Part shown: positions 41,893 through 51,062 of the stretch, in pieces | How the letters are laid out: each line of letters begins with the position of its first letter | Position numbering within the stretch: the first letter of the stretch is position 1 | Assembly (NCBI GenBank): GCA_943369665.1 | Contig: CALRNX020000013.1 | Span: forward strand, 1 to 64,000 | Length of the DNA: 64,000 bases | Source of the DNA: UKL13-3 sp943369665 | GTDB taxonomy: Bacteria; Bacteroidota; Bacteroidia; UKL13-3 | Direction of reading: 5' to 3' | Position numbers and translations under genes: made by a program | Notes under the pieces: generated by a model | Told to the model about the DNA's origin: nothing | Databases searched by the model: none | What the model saw: only the letters and a program-made list of their open reading frames with translations

Positions 41893-43296
41893 ATGCAGAT
41901 ACAATTTCACGGGGCTGCCCAATATGTTACAGGAAGCAAACATTTAATTACAACACAAAGCGGAACAACTATTTTATTGGATTGTGGTTTGGTTCAAGGT
42001 TACTTGCCGGGAAAAGATGACCTCAACCGACACTTTGGATTTAACCCCCACGATATTGACTACCTCATTTTATCGCATGCACATATTGATCATTCAGGAT
42101 TAATACCTCGCCTGGTGAGAGAAGGTTTCCGGGGAATTATTTTTGCCCATCCTGCTACGATCTCATTGTGCGAAATTATGTTAATGGATTCGGCACATAT
42201 CCAAACTGAAGACTTAAAACGAGTAAACAAGCGCAGGGCAAACCGTGGAGATGAATTACTCGACCCACTTTACGATATTGATGATGTTGAGCGTGCTCTC
42301 GATCTGATGCAACCCGTGGGTTATGACGAACATGTAAAGATAGGCAAAGAACTCTCGTTTCATTTTACCGATGCCGGACATTTATTGGGAAGTTGTGCCG
42401 TGCATTTGGATATTGCGGAAAAAGGCGGAATCAAAACCAAACTTACCTTTACCGGTGATATCGGAAAATATGGAGACCCAATTCTTCGCGATCCGCAGCC
42501 GTTTCGCCAATGTGATGTGCTGATCTGTGAAAGTACCTACGGAGACAGATTACATCCTAAAATTAAAGATAGTGAAGCCGAATTATTGCGCATTGTAAAT
42601 GAAACTTGTGTGGAGAACAAAGGCAAATTGATCATTCCGGCATTTAGTGTAGACAGAACACAAGAACTTGTATATGCATTGGATCAAATGGCCAATGAAG
42701 GCAAGCTTCCCAATATTAAGGTGTATGTAGATAGTCCGCTTTCTGTAAAAGCAACAAGCGTGATTCGCAAACACGAGGAATGTTATAACCAGGAGTTTGT
42801 AGACTATATTCATGCCGACCCTGATCCATTTGGATTTAAAAACCTAACTTACGTAAGCGATGTAGAACAATCGAAAGCCATCAATGACAGGAAAGAACCC
42901 TGCATTATCATTTCAGCATCAGGGATGGCAGAGGCTGGACGCGTGAAACACCATATTGCCAACAATATTGAAAACCCAAACAATACTATTTTGTTGGTAG
43001 GTTATTGTACTCCCGAAAGTTTGGGCGGACAACTCAAAGCCGGACAAAAACTGGTACGCATTTTTGGAGAAGAACGAAAGGTAATTGCCAATGTACAATC
43101 GTTGGAATACTATTCATCACATGCCGATTACGAAGAAATTTTCACGTACTTAAAATCACAGAACAAAAGCAAAATAAAAAAACTGTTTTTGGTACATGGT
43201 GAAAAAGAAACGCAAGAGATCTTCAAATCGAAACTCGAAGCAAAAGGATATAAAAATATTTTTATCCCTGCATTAAGAGAACGGTTTGAGGTATAA
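41893..43296 (+). CDS. Beta-CASP metallo-beta-lactamase RNase (RNA exonuclease family)
   Basis: A 467-residue protein. Metallo-beta-lactamase motifs: SHAHIDHSGL (HxHxDH), DAGHLLGSCAV, and TFTGDIG; beta-CASP motif A in CESTYGDR; the later IISASGMAEAGRVKHH and HADYEEI motifs; and a C-terminal RMMBL segment (KKLFLVHGEKETQE). This layout fits CPSF73-like RNA nucleases rather than lactamases. It probably acts in RNA processing or decay. It is upstream of the queuosine-precursor transporter gene (83 bp). Confidence 0.93.
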   Translation: MQIQFHGAAQYVTGSKHLITTQSGTTILLDCGLVQGYLPGKDDLNRHFGFNPHDIDYLILSHAHIDHSGLIPRLVREGFRGIIFAHPATISLCEIMLMDSAHIQTEDLKRVNKRRANRGDELLDPLYDIDDVERALDLMQPVGYDEHVKIGKELSFHFTDAGHLLGSCAVHLDIAEKGGIKTKLTFTGDIGKYGDPILRDPQPFRQCDVLICESTYGDRLHPKIKDSEAELLRIVNETCVENKGKLIIPAFSVDRTQELVYALDQMANEGKLPNIKVYVDSPLSVKATSVIRKHEECYNQEFVDYIHADPDPFGFKNLTYVSDVEQSKAINDRKEPCIIISASGMAEAGRVKHHIANNIENPNNTILLVGYCTPESLGGQLKAGQKLVRIFGEERKVIANVQSLEYYSSHADYEEIFTYLKSQNKSKIKKLFLVHGEKETQEIFKSKLEAKGYKNIFIPALRERFEV

Positions 43297-43379
43297 GATG
43301 TTTAAGAAGCAAACCGGAATCAGCGAACAGCAATTGCAGAAAATCGAAATAATAAGCGGAAAACCGTAAACTAAAAAAC

Positions 43380-44141
43380 ATGAAAGAATCTAAACGTAAT
43401 ATTCTCTTCCTTGTATTGGGCTCATTTTTTATTGCCAATGCCATCATTGCCGAGTTTGTTGGAGTGAAGATCTTTTCGGTGGAAGATACCCTTGGTATTA
43501 AACCATTTGCCATCAGTTTGTTTGGCGACACATATTCATTTAACATGACAGCAGGTGTATTGCTTTGGCCGGTGGTATTTATCATGACCGATATTATCAA
43601 TGAATATTTTGGAAAACATGGGGTAAAATTATTTTCATACATCGCAGCTGCTTTAATTTCCTATGCATTCATTACAGTGTATGCAACCATTAAAGTTTCG
43701 CCTGCAGGATTTTGGGTAGTGAAAGAAACTGCTGAAGGGCCCATGAACATGCAACTTGCCTTTAGCAGTATTTTCGGGCAAGGCTTGTGGATCATTGTGG
43801 GTTCGTTGGTTGCCTTTTTAGTTGGACAATTAATAGATGTGTATGTTTTTCATTATATCAAAACCAAAACAGGAAACAAAGCATTGTGGTTACGTTCCAC
43901 CGGATCTACATTGGTATCGCAATTCATTGATAGTTTTGTGGTGCTGATCATCGCCTTTTATATTGGTGGAAACTGGCCTCTAAAACTGGTGCTCGCTGTA
44001 GGTGTGGTAAACTATATTTACAAATTTATGGTCGCAACTTTGCTCACGCCTTTATTGTATATTATTCATGCCATCATCGATAATTACTTAGGAAAAGAAC
44101 TATCGGAACAAATGATGAAAGAGGCTGCTAACGAAGAATAA
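43380..44141 (+). CDS. Queuosine precursor transporter (YhhQ/VUT family)
   Basis: A 253-residue membrane protein with six or seven helices, beginning NILFLVLGSFFIANAIIAEF and carrying PVVFIMTDIINEYFGKHGVK and the LVSQFIDSFVVLIIAFYIGG helix, all diagnostic of the VUT_1/YhhQ family that imports queuine or preQ0/preQ1 for tRNA modification. Compared with E. coli YhhQ it has an extra loop (KVSPAGFWVVKETAEGPMNM). No queuosine-synthesis gene is adjacent. The start ATG 43380 is clear. Confidence 0.9.
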   Translation: MKESKRNILFLVLGSFFIANAIIAEFVGVKIFSVEDTLGIKPFAISLFGDTYSFNMTAGVLLWPVVFIMTDIINEYFGKHGVKLFSYIAAALISYAFITVYATIKVSPAGFWVVKETAEGPMNMQLAFSSIFGQGLWIIVGSLVAFLVGQLIDVYVFHYIKTKTGNKALWLRSTGSTLVSQFIDSFVVLIIAFYIGGNWPLKLVLAVGVVNYIYKFMVATLLTPLLYIIHAIIDNYLGKELSEQMMKEAANEE

Positions 44142-44191
44142 GCTTGGGTAAAAACGGCAAGAACAACACCTTTCTAATGCTCTTCTTTTTT

Positions 44192-45967
44192 TTAATACTT
44201 CAACAATTTGAAAGTTGTTTGTGCCGAATCGCTTCCTATTTTAACTAAGTACATTCCATGCTGAAACAAAGCCGGATCTAATGAAAACGTTCCGATTGAA
44301 GCATTTTGCTGAAGCACTAATTTCCCTTGTACATCGTAAATGTTGACGGTCGTATTGAACGGCATCTCTATTTCTGCATTGGCCGTTCCTGCAGCAAATC
44401 CGGCTGTGTTTTTAATTGTGATTGCATTTAAGATTGCTTGTTGCTCCGAGATACCCACAGGGAAATTACCCAATCCCCTGGCATTAAATATCGGCCCAAT
44501 CTTCCACCCAAAGGCTTTGTTCATTAATACACTATCAGCCTGCATAAAAAGTGTTGCCGCTTCCGGCATTGTGGTATTATCTGTATAACTGGCTAAAGAA
44601 GCAAACATCAATACCAAAGTACTGTCGCCACCAATTGCTTCGGAAATATCCAACAAGGTACTGGTCCATATTTCAGAATCGCTGTAAGGACTATTGATAT
44701 AATTAGCATATGTTTTGGATGACTCTCCATTGCGCCCATTCCAGAAAGGTGTTGTGCCTACTGCGGTTGGATTGGGAGCATCCCAGTTATACAATTTACG
44801 CCAGTTAAATATTGCATAACGTTGTGAATACAATGCAGCCTGTATATCACATAATGATTCTTCAATGGCTCTTCGTTCGTTGCTCATAATATCCGAAGGA
44901 CAGGTAAAAAAAGACAATCCATGTGTATACTCATGAACGATCACATCGGCATCTTCAGCATCGGGCACTCCGCCCGTTCCAAACTTCAACGTTGTATCAG
45001 AAGACAGGAAAGAGGAATTATCTGCGGTTCCCGCATGTGCATCTGCTTTAACAGGAAAATTCATTTCGTCAATACCAATTGACTTCAAATACTGTTGCAA
45101 ATTTGAAATATGAAAACACACCATTACATCTTTAAATCCATCTTCACCGCGCAAAAAATCAAACTGAGGATTTGCAGAAGTTGGAGGCGCAATGGTAGGA
45201 CTCATAAAATCGACAAGTTCAACATAGGTATTCTTTAAAGTAAATAAGCCATTATCAAATGTTGCCGGAAAATTGCGCATCACACGTTGATCATTTAACA
45301 ATGCGTAATCACTGTCATTATAGTGTTTGTATGTTCCATTCTCCCCGGAGATAACCCCAATAGGCGTTAATGGATCGGGCAGGAATACTTTTCCCGCAAC
45401 CAAAGTATCCTCTTTGGCAAAATACATGTGAGCATCTTTTAGTCTTACCGTTTCCCCTTGTGCAGTCGTTACAATATAATTTCCTCCCTCCCATTTCTGA
45501 TAAGCAGGTTGAGGAGTATTGTCAACAATTACCCATACAGCCTTACCCATAAGCGCATTGGGTGTAAATGTACCAGCCTTCCAATTTTCTGTATTCAATA
45601 GTTTACTAAAACTAGATAAAACCACACCTTCATCATTTGTATTTACTTTAATGGTTGCACCCAAAACAGGGATTCCAAGGTATGTTTGTTGGTAAGATAA
45701 ATGCCAACCCATGCGAGTGTGTTTGCGGTGTGCCAGTACCAAACCGGTTTGCGGATCTTGCAAAACCGGAACAGTTTTTTGCAAATATTGTTGTACGCTT
45801 TCGCTCATTGCGGCATCGCTTACAGCTATTTTTTCCGGGGCAAATGAGGCTGAAGCCGGTTGTTGCTCAAACAACCTAATTGCCGATTCCATTTTGGGAA
45901 TGGAGGCTGATTGTTGTTGGGCAAAAATGACACAAGGAAAAACAGAAAGAATAAATAACAATCGCAT
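44192..45967 (-). CDS. Secreted M36 (fungalysin-type) metalloprotease with T9SS sorting domain
   Basis: A 591-residue protein starting MRLLFILSVFPCVIFAQQQ (signal). A propeptide-like region (FTP/PepSY style, GWHLSYQQTYLGIPVLGATI) precedes the catalytic domain with zinc motif VIVHEYTHGLSFF and downstream glutamate in RRAIEESLCDI. The C-terminal 80 residues form a T9SS sorting domain (AEIEMPFNTTVNIYDVQGKL to TTFKLLKY). It should be exported by T9SS to digest proteins outside. ATG 45967 is preferred because upstream Met codons extend into the YigZ-side spacer without improving the signal peptide. Confidence 0.9.
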   Translation of the reverse strand: MRLLFILSVFPCVIFAQQQSASIPKMESAIRLFEQQPASASFAPEKIAVSDAAMSESVQQYLQKTVPVLQDPQTGLVLAHRKHTRMGWHLSYQQTYLGIPVLGATIKVNTNDEGVVLSSFSKLLNTENWKAGTFTPNALMGKAVWVIVDNTPQPAYQKWEGGNYIVTTAQGETVRLKDAHMYFAKEDTLVAGKVFLPDPLTPIGVISGENGTYKHYNDSDYALLNDQRVMRNFPATFDNGLFTLKNTYVELVDFMSPTIAPPTSANPQFDFLRGEDGFKDVMVCFHISNLQQYLKSIGIDEMNFPVKADAHAGTADNSSFLSSDTTLKFGTGGVPDAEDADVIVHEYTHGLSFFTCPSDIMSNERRAIEESLCDIQAALYSQRYAIFNWRKLYNWDAPNPTAVGTTPFWNGRNGESSKTYANYINSPYSDSEIWTSTLLDISEAIGGDSTLVLMFASLASYTDNTTMPEAATLFMQADSVLMNKAFGWKIGPIFNARGLGNFPVGISEQQAILNAITIKNTAGFAAGTANAEIEMPFNTTVNIYDVQGKLVLQQNASIGTFSLDPALFQHGMYLVKIGSDSAQTTFKLLKY

Positions 45968-45992
45968 ATATGGATAATGTTTATGTGTAAGA

Positions 45993-46607
45993 TTACTGCT
46001 CACTTAAAAAGGTTGTTTCAAAAAGTCGTTTTTCGCGGATAGCATTTAATACCTGCGCTGCCAGCGACTTGCGAACTTCAAATATAATACTAATTTGTTC
46101 GCCATATTGATGGTCCACTATTTTTAGCCCGAATTGTTTAACAAGTTTAAAGGCTTCGTTTTCTGCAACAGGGTCCATCCTGATCTCATGTTTTTCGGTA
46201 ATGATTTTTTCCACCACAGGAGTATTGTTGAGTGCATCAGCCGCTGCTTCACCGTATGCCTGTATCAGACCCGGAACGCCCAGCAATTTTCCACCAAAAT
46301 ACCGGACCACCACAACCAAAGTATTGGTTAATTCTTTTGCAAGTATACTTCGTAAAATAGGTTTACCGGCCGTATTGGAAGGTTCTCTGTCATCATTTGA
46401 TTTTTGAAACGACTGATCGAAACCCAACACGTACGCATAACAATGATGAGCTGCCGAAAAATGTTCCTTCCGGAGTTGTTGGATCAATTGTTTTGCTTCG
46501 TCCTCATGATTGATTGGAAAAGCAAATCCCAAAAACTTACTGCCCCGATCTTTAAACAAACCTTCTCCGTTTGCTTTAGGCATTTTATACGTATCAGAAA
46601 ACAACAT
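45993..46607 (-). CDS. YigZ/IMPACT-family protein
   Basis: A 204-residue protein with the UPF0029 domain: FKDRGSKFLGFAFPINHEDEA, AAHHCYAYVLGFD, DREPSNTAGKPILRSI, VVVRYFGGKLLGVPGLIQAY. A C-terminal DUF1949-like half follows. Bacterial members bind RNA or affect translation; the function is not settled. It is coupled to the EamA gene, overlapping it by 14 bp, and ends 26 bp before the M36 start. The cluster yigZ-eamA-ribD is on the minus strand. Confidence 0.92.
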   Translation of the reverse strand: MLFSDTYKMPKANGEGLFKDRGSKFLGFAFPINHEDEAKQLIQQLRKEHFSAAHHCYAYVLGFDQSFQKSNDDREPSNTAGKPILRSILAKELTNTLVVVVRYFGGKLLGVPGLIQAYGEAAADALNNTPVVEKIITEKHEIRMDPVAENEAFKLVKQFGLKIVDHQYGEQISIIFEVRKSLAAQVLNAIREKRLFETTFLSEQ

Positions 46608-47457
46608 CAGAAAATGAGATTAAACCAATGGAGACAATCGCCAAGATAAAACCCAACCAGTTTTTCCGGCTGAGTTTTTCGGAAAAGAAAAACATCGAAA
46701 CCAAGGTTGCACATACAACAATGGCAATATTGTTAATGGGAAAAATAACTGTTGCTTCAAACTGTTCCAATGTTTTAACCAAAAAGTACATGCAGAAATA
46801 ATTGGGAATACCCAGTGCGATACCCCACCCGATACTTTTGTATTCGAAACGCTGACGTTGCCCAATAAGCAATAGGATTCCGAATAATAATGCAATTAAA
46901 AAAATGGTACTGAGCATATCGCCAGCATTGGCCGGGGGAATAAATGTGCGTTGCATGTATTTGAGCGTACTATCAATGATACCGCTTCCCACAAATACAT
47001 AAACGGGCAATAACCAATTCGTTCCTTTATGTTCAACCGCAACTGTTGTTTCCTTTTTGCTGATGAGGTAAACGGCCAGCAACGAAACAATAATTCCGGC
47101 AATTTTAAAACCATTTAGCGGCTCGTTATGAAACAAAACTGCAATGGTTACCGGAATCACCACCGATAATTTTGCGGCCACCATGCTCACCGACACCCCC
47201 ATTTTTTGGGAAGTGAGCCCGATGGAATAAAACACACTGATAAACACAAAACCTAAAACAGCCGCATACACAAACCAGGGTTCGCGCCAAAAAGCCTGTG
47301 TAATAATAGCAGATGGTGAATGAATATTGCCCACAATAATGCAGGTAACATAATTGACGATAATCCCCTGAAACGTGTTTACACCATACTTCTCAAACAA
47401 CTTGAAAAAGGAAACGGCCAACACGGAAAGTACAATACTCAGCAGTAAAAATATCAT
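46594..47457 (-). CDS. EamA/DMT family transporter
   Basis: A 287-residue protein with ten predicted transmembrane helices in two EamA repeats, for example VVIPVTIAVLFHNEPLNGFK and NIAIVVCATLVSMFFFSEKL (the E-x-L/K loop typical at the end of helix 4 and 9). Such transporters export or import metabolites; the substrate cannot be told from sequence. It overlaps ribD by 4 bp (ATGA-type junction) and yigZ by 14 bp, so all three are translationally coupled. Confidence 0.9.
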   Translation of the reverse strand: MIFLLLSIVLSVLAVSFFKLFEKYGVNTFQGIIVNYVTCIIVGNIHSPSAIITQAFWREPWFVYAAVLGFVFISVFYSIGLTSQKMGVSVSMVAAKLSVVIPVTIAVLFHNEPLNGFKIAGIIVSLLAVYLISKKETTVAVEHKGTNWLLPVYVFVGSGIIDSTLKYMQRTFIPPANAGDMLSTIFLIALLFGILLLIGQRQRFEYKSIGWGIALGIPNYFCMYFLVKTLEQFEATVIFPINNIAIVVCATLVSMFFFSEKLSRKNWLGFILAIVSIGLISFSDVVF

Positions 47458-48509
47458 ATGCGTTGGTAAATATGGAGTTGATTATTGGCAATTGATGCCT
47501 GCGACAGAAGCTTACCTGAAATTGCCGGGGCCCTCACTCCTTCACCCAATAATTTGGGAGCTGTAAATACTTGTGCTTCATCCCAGATCCCGGACCGGAT
47601 GATTTGCGTTAGCGTAAACGCTCCTCCTTCAACGATCATTGATTGAATCTTGCGTTCATACAATTCCATCAGCATTTGCGGCCACAAGGAAGTGCCTTCC
47701 TCTATTTTTATGTATGTAGTCTGTGCATTGGGAGCCGCAATTTCTTTGTTGGTAAAAATAAGTGTAGGCTGCGTTCCATCTAATATTTTCAAGCCCATTG
47801 TTAACCTTCCACTCATATCCATGGTGATACGTTGAGGTTTTTTACCAGGGTAAGCCCTTGTGTTTAAAGTAGGGTTATCCGAAAGAACAGTGTTGGTTCC
47901 AACCATCACCGCATCTTCCTCTCCACGCCATTTGTGAACCAAAGCCTGTACTTCCAAACCGGTGATATGACGCTTCACTTCAAACTCAGCTGCCGATAAC
48001 TTGCCGGCATCCGGAGATAAAAAACCATCGGAAGTTTGCGCCCATTTTAAGATGACAAAAGGCCGTTTTTGTTCATGGAACGTAACAAACCGTTTGTTTA
48101 AATCCTTGCACGCCTCTTCCAATATTCCCACTTCCACTTCAATTCCGGCATCTCTTAGTTTTTGAATTCCCTGTCCTGCAACTTCGCTAAAAGGATCCTG
48201 CATTCCCACAACCACTTTTTCCACCCGGTGCGAAATCAACAGATCGGCACATGGAGGTGTCTTTCCAAAATGACTGCACGGCTCTAGATTAACATACACG
48301 GTGCTTTGGCTTAACAATTCCTTGTCTGCAATATTTTGAATGGCATTCACTTCAGCATGCGCCCCTCCAAATTGTTGGTGCCAGCCCTCTCCAATGATCT
48401 TCTCATTGTGCACAATCACACAGCCCACCATAGGATTGGGAGATACCGAACCTTGCCCGAGCCGGGCCAATTCAATACAGCGGTTCATATAATCCTGGGC
48501 CTGTAACAT
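47454..48509 (-). CDS. ribD: Bifunctional pyrimidine deaminase/reductase of riboflavin synthesis
   Basis: A 351-residue protein performing the second and third steps of riboflavin synthesis. The N-terminal deaminase has zinc ligands in GGAHAEVNAI and EPCSHFGKTPPC; the C-terminal reductase has KWAQTSDGFLSPDAGKLS, GTNTVLSDNPTLNTR and SMIVEGGAFTL. TACATTCG (7/8 of a -7 box) lies just upstream on the minus strand. First gene of the ribD-eamA-yigZ unit. Other rib genes are not in the window. Confidence 0.95.
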   Translation of the reverse strand: MLQAQDYMNRCIELARLGQGSVSPNPMVGCVIVHNEKIIGEGWHQQFGGAHAEVNAIQNIADKELLSQSTVYVNLEPCSHFGKTPPCADLLISHRVEKVVVGMQDPFSEVAGQGIQKLRDAGIEVEVGILEEACKDLNKRFVTFHEQKRPFVILKWAQTSDGFLSPDAGKLSAAEFEVKRHITGLEVQALVHKWRGEEDAVMVGTNTVLSDNPTLNTRAYPGKKPQRITMDMSGRLTMGLKILDGTQPTLIFTNKEIAAPNAQTTYIKIEEGTSLWPQMLMELYERKIQSMIVEGGAFTLTQIIRSGIWDEAQVFTAPKLLGEGVRAPAISGKLLSQASIANNQLHIYQRI

Positions 48510-48675
48510 GGTGCGAATGTAATACCATTAATGCCGATATTCCAGTGTCCCATCCCGAATAAAACAATTTGATTATTGTGATGTTATTAACCATGACGAG
48601 CCATTACCAACCTCCCGGGCAATGCTTGCAGAAAATTCCCATTTAAGTTATAATATCGCATCTTATTCTCTTTGC

Positions 48676-50433
48676 ATGAAAATTTTACTCTCTTATCTTA
48701 AAAGATACAAATACCTTGTTCTTTTCTCACTTGTACTGGCAAGTATCAACCAAACTTTTTCCTTGCTCGATCCACTTATTTTCGGAAAAATATTCGATCG
48801 TTTTGCATCACATCCGGGAAGTTATACCCAACCTGAATATGTAAAAGGAGTGATTACACTCATTGGTGCTTCTATTGGAGTAGCCATGGTGAGCAGGATT
48901 GCTAAGGCATTCCAGGATTACTTTATGAATCTTATTATCCAAAAACTGGGAGCAGATATTTATACTGACGGACTTAAACATACACTAAAGGTTCCTTTCA
49001 GCGAATTTGAAGATCAACGTAGTGGTGAAACATTAAACATTCTTCAAAAGGTTAGAACCGATACCGAAAAATTTATATCTAACTTTATCAATATCCTGTT
49101 CACTTCATTGGTAGGGCTTGTTTTTGTGATCGTTTATACCATAAATGTATACAGCGGACTGATAGCTGTTTATGTTGTTGCTGCGATCGGTATGGCTGTT
49201 GCTATCAACTATCTTTCAAGAAGGATTAAAGTTGTTCAGACCAATATCGTGAAAGAAACGCGGATGCTGGCAGGAAGTACCACAGAAAGTTTACGCAATA
49301 TTGAACTGGTAAAAAGTTTGGGGCTTACCAACCAGGAAACACACCGGTTAAATCTTGCTACCAAAAAGATCCTTCAGCTTGAACTCAAAAAAGTAAAAAG
49401 CATCCGAAGTATTTCTTTTGTGCAGGGAACAATGGTAAACCTATTGCGCCAAAGTATTTTATTCCTGTTATTTTTCTTGGTGTTTAAAGGAACACTTTCT
49501 GTTGGTGAGATCATCACGCTTCAGTTTTATTCATTCTTTATTTTCGGTCCTTTACAGGAAGTGGGAAATGTTATCATCAGCTACCGGGAAGCTGAGGCTT
49601 CATTGGAAAACTTTGAACGCATTATCAATACTCCGATCGAGAAAAGGCCTGAGCATCCTCAACGTATCAATTCAATTGAAAAACTCGCTTTTCAAAACGT
49701 AACATTCAAACACAAATCTGCCGGTTACGATGCGTTGAGCAATATTAGTTTTGAGGCCAATAAAGGCGAAACAATTGCTTTTGTGGGACCAAGCGGATCG
49801 GGCAAAAGTACCTTGGTAAAATTATTGGTAGGATTGTACACACCCAAAAACGGGCAAATTTTTTATAACGGAATTGATTCTTCAGAGATTGATAAAGATG
49901 AATTGCAACATCAATTGGGCTTTGTAACGCAGGATACACAACTATTTGCAGGAACCATCAAAGAAAATCTATTATTTGTAAAACCGACTGCCACCAATGA
50001 TGAGATCAATACAGCTTTGCTCCAGGCTGCTTGTACCAACCTATTGCAACGAAGCGAAAATGGTGTGGACACCGTCATCGGTGAAGGTGGAATGAAACTG
50101 AGTGGTGGTGAAAAACAACGCCTTTCCATTGCCCGCGCCTTATTGCGCAAACCGCGCCTAATGGTATTTGATGAAGCAACATCTGCTCTCGACTCATTAA
50201 CAGAGGAAGAAATATCAAACACGATCAAAACAATCTCACACCAAAAAGATAATATCACGGTATTGATCGCTCATCGTTTAAGTACGATTATGCATGCCGA
50301 CCGCATTTTTGTATTGGAAAAAGGTGTGATCACCGAAATGGGTAAACACTTTGAGCTATTGGAAGAAAAAGGATTGTATTACGCCATGTGGAGACAACAA
50401 ATTGGAGAACGTAAACGTGAAGGCGAAGCTTAG
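48676..50433 (+). CDS. ABC transporter with fused membrane and ATPase domains
   Basis: A 585-residue half-transporter of the exporter type. Six transmembrane helices (about residues 15-310) are followed by an ATPase with Walker A GPSGSGKSTLVKLL, Q-loop GFVTQDTQLF, signature LSGGEKQRLSIARALL, Walker B RLMVFDEATSALDS and H-loop IAHRLST. It probably works as a homodimer; lipids or drugs are the usual cargo. ATG 48676 (MKILLSYLKRY) is preferred to an upstream frame that lacks the typical cytosolic start. ybaB follows after 37 bp. Confidence 0.94.
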   Translation: MKILLSYLKRYKYLVLFSLVLASINQTFSLLDPLIFGKIFDRFASHPGSYTQPEYVKGVITLIGASIGVAMVSRIAKAFQDYFMNLIIQKLGADIYTDGLKHTLKVPFSEFEDQRSGETLNILQKVRTDTEKFISNFINILFTSLVGLVFVIVYTINVYSGLIAVYVVAAIGMAVAINYLSRRIKVVQTNIVKETRMLAGSTTESLRNIELVKSLGLTNQETHRLNLATKKILQLELKKVKSIRSISFVQGTMVNLLRQSILFLLFFLVFKGTLSVGEIITLQFYSFFIFGPLQEVGNVIISYREAEASLENFERIINTPIEKRPEHPQRINSIEKLAFQNVTFKHKSAGYDALSNISFEANKGETIAFVGPSGSGKSTLVKLLVGLYTPKNGQIFYNGIDSSEIDKDELQHQLGFVTQDTQLFAGTIKENLLFVKPTATNDEINTALLQAACTNLLQRSENGVDTVIGEGGMKLSGGEKQRLSIARALLRKPRLMVFDEATSALDSLTEEEISNTIKTISHQKDNITVLIAHRLSTIMHADRIFVLEKGVITEMGKHFELLEEKGLYYAMWRQQIGERKREGEA

Positions 50434-50470
50434 ATTGTAAAAGAGAACATCACATTTAATCCCCATAACT

Positions 50471-50776
50471 ATGTTTGGAAAATTAGCAGAAGCACAACAA
50501 AAGGCTGAAGAGATCAAAAAAAGATTGGATACGATAACGGTAGAAGGTGAAGCCGATGGTGGCAATATTAAAGTAACAGCTACCGGAAATAAGGCGATCA
50601 GAAATATCAGCATCGACAATTCATTGATGCAACCTGAACGCAAAGAAGAACTGGAGGACCTGCTGGTAGTGGCCATTGATCGGGCGATGCAACAGGCAGA
50701 AATGGTATCGGCTGCAGAAATGAAAAGTTTAATGGGCAGCATGATGCCCGGCCTCGGTGGCTTATTCGGTAAATAA
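50471..50776 (+). CDS. YbaB/EbfC nucleoid-associated protein
   Basis: A 101-residue DNA-binding dimeric protein (MFGKLAEAQQKAEEIKKRLD, then VTATGNKAIRNISID, then a C-terminal MMPGLGGLFGK). The tweezer-like dimer binds DNA and is often next to dnaX/recR, though not here. The last codons (GGLFGK) and stop lie in the first copy of a 154-bp tandem duplication that extends to the convergent S46 gene. Confidence 0.93.
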   Translation: MFGKLAEAQQKAEEIKKRLDTITVEGEADGGNIKVTATGNKAIRNISIDNSLMQPERKEELEDLLVVAIDRAMQQAEMVSAAEMKSLMGSMMPGLGGLFGK

Positions 50777-51062
50777 CAGCTTAGCCTAAAAAGCCGCAGA
50801 TTACACAGATTACGTTTAAAAGACCGTCTAATGATATTCAAATCATCAATGTAATCAGCACAATCTGCGGCTATACATAATTTAAGACGCTGTTTTATTT
50901 TACAGCCATGGTGGCTTATTCGGTAAATATCAGCTTAGCCTAAAAAGCCCCAGATTACACAGATTACGTTTAAAAGACCGTCTAATGATATTCAAATAAT
51001 CAATGTAATCTGCGCAATCTGCGGCTATACATAATTTAAGACGCTGCTTATTTTACAGCCAT
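50756..51062. repeat. 154-bp tandem duplication between ybaB and the S46 gene
   Basis: Copy 1 is 50756-50909 and copy 2 is 50910-51062, about 95% identical (six or so differences). Each copy begins with the last 21 bases of ybaB (through its stop) and ends with the last bases of the S46 peptidase gene (ACAGCCAT, read on the other strand as ATGGCTGT). Each also holds a long inverted repeat: AGCCGCAGATT near its start and AATCTGCGGCT near its end. Copy 2 has a mutated ybaB stop (TAT) and copy 1 a non-functional S46 tail. Confidence 0.9.
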
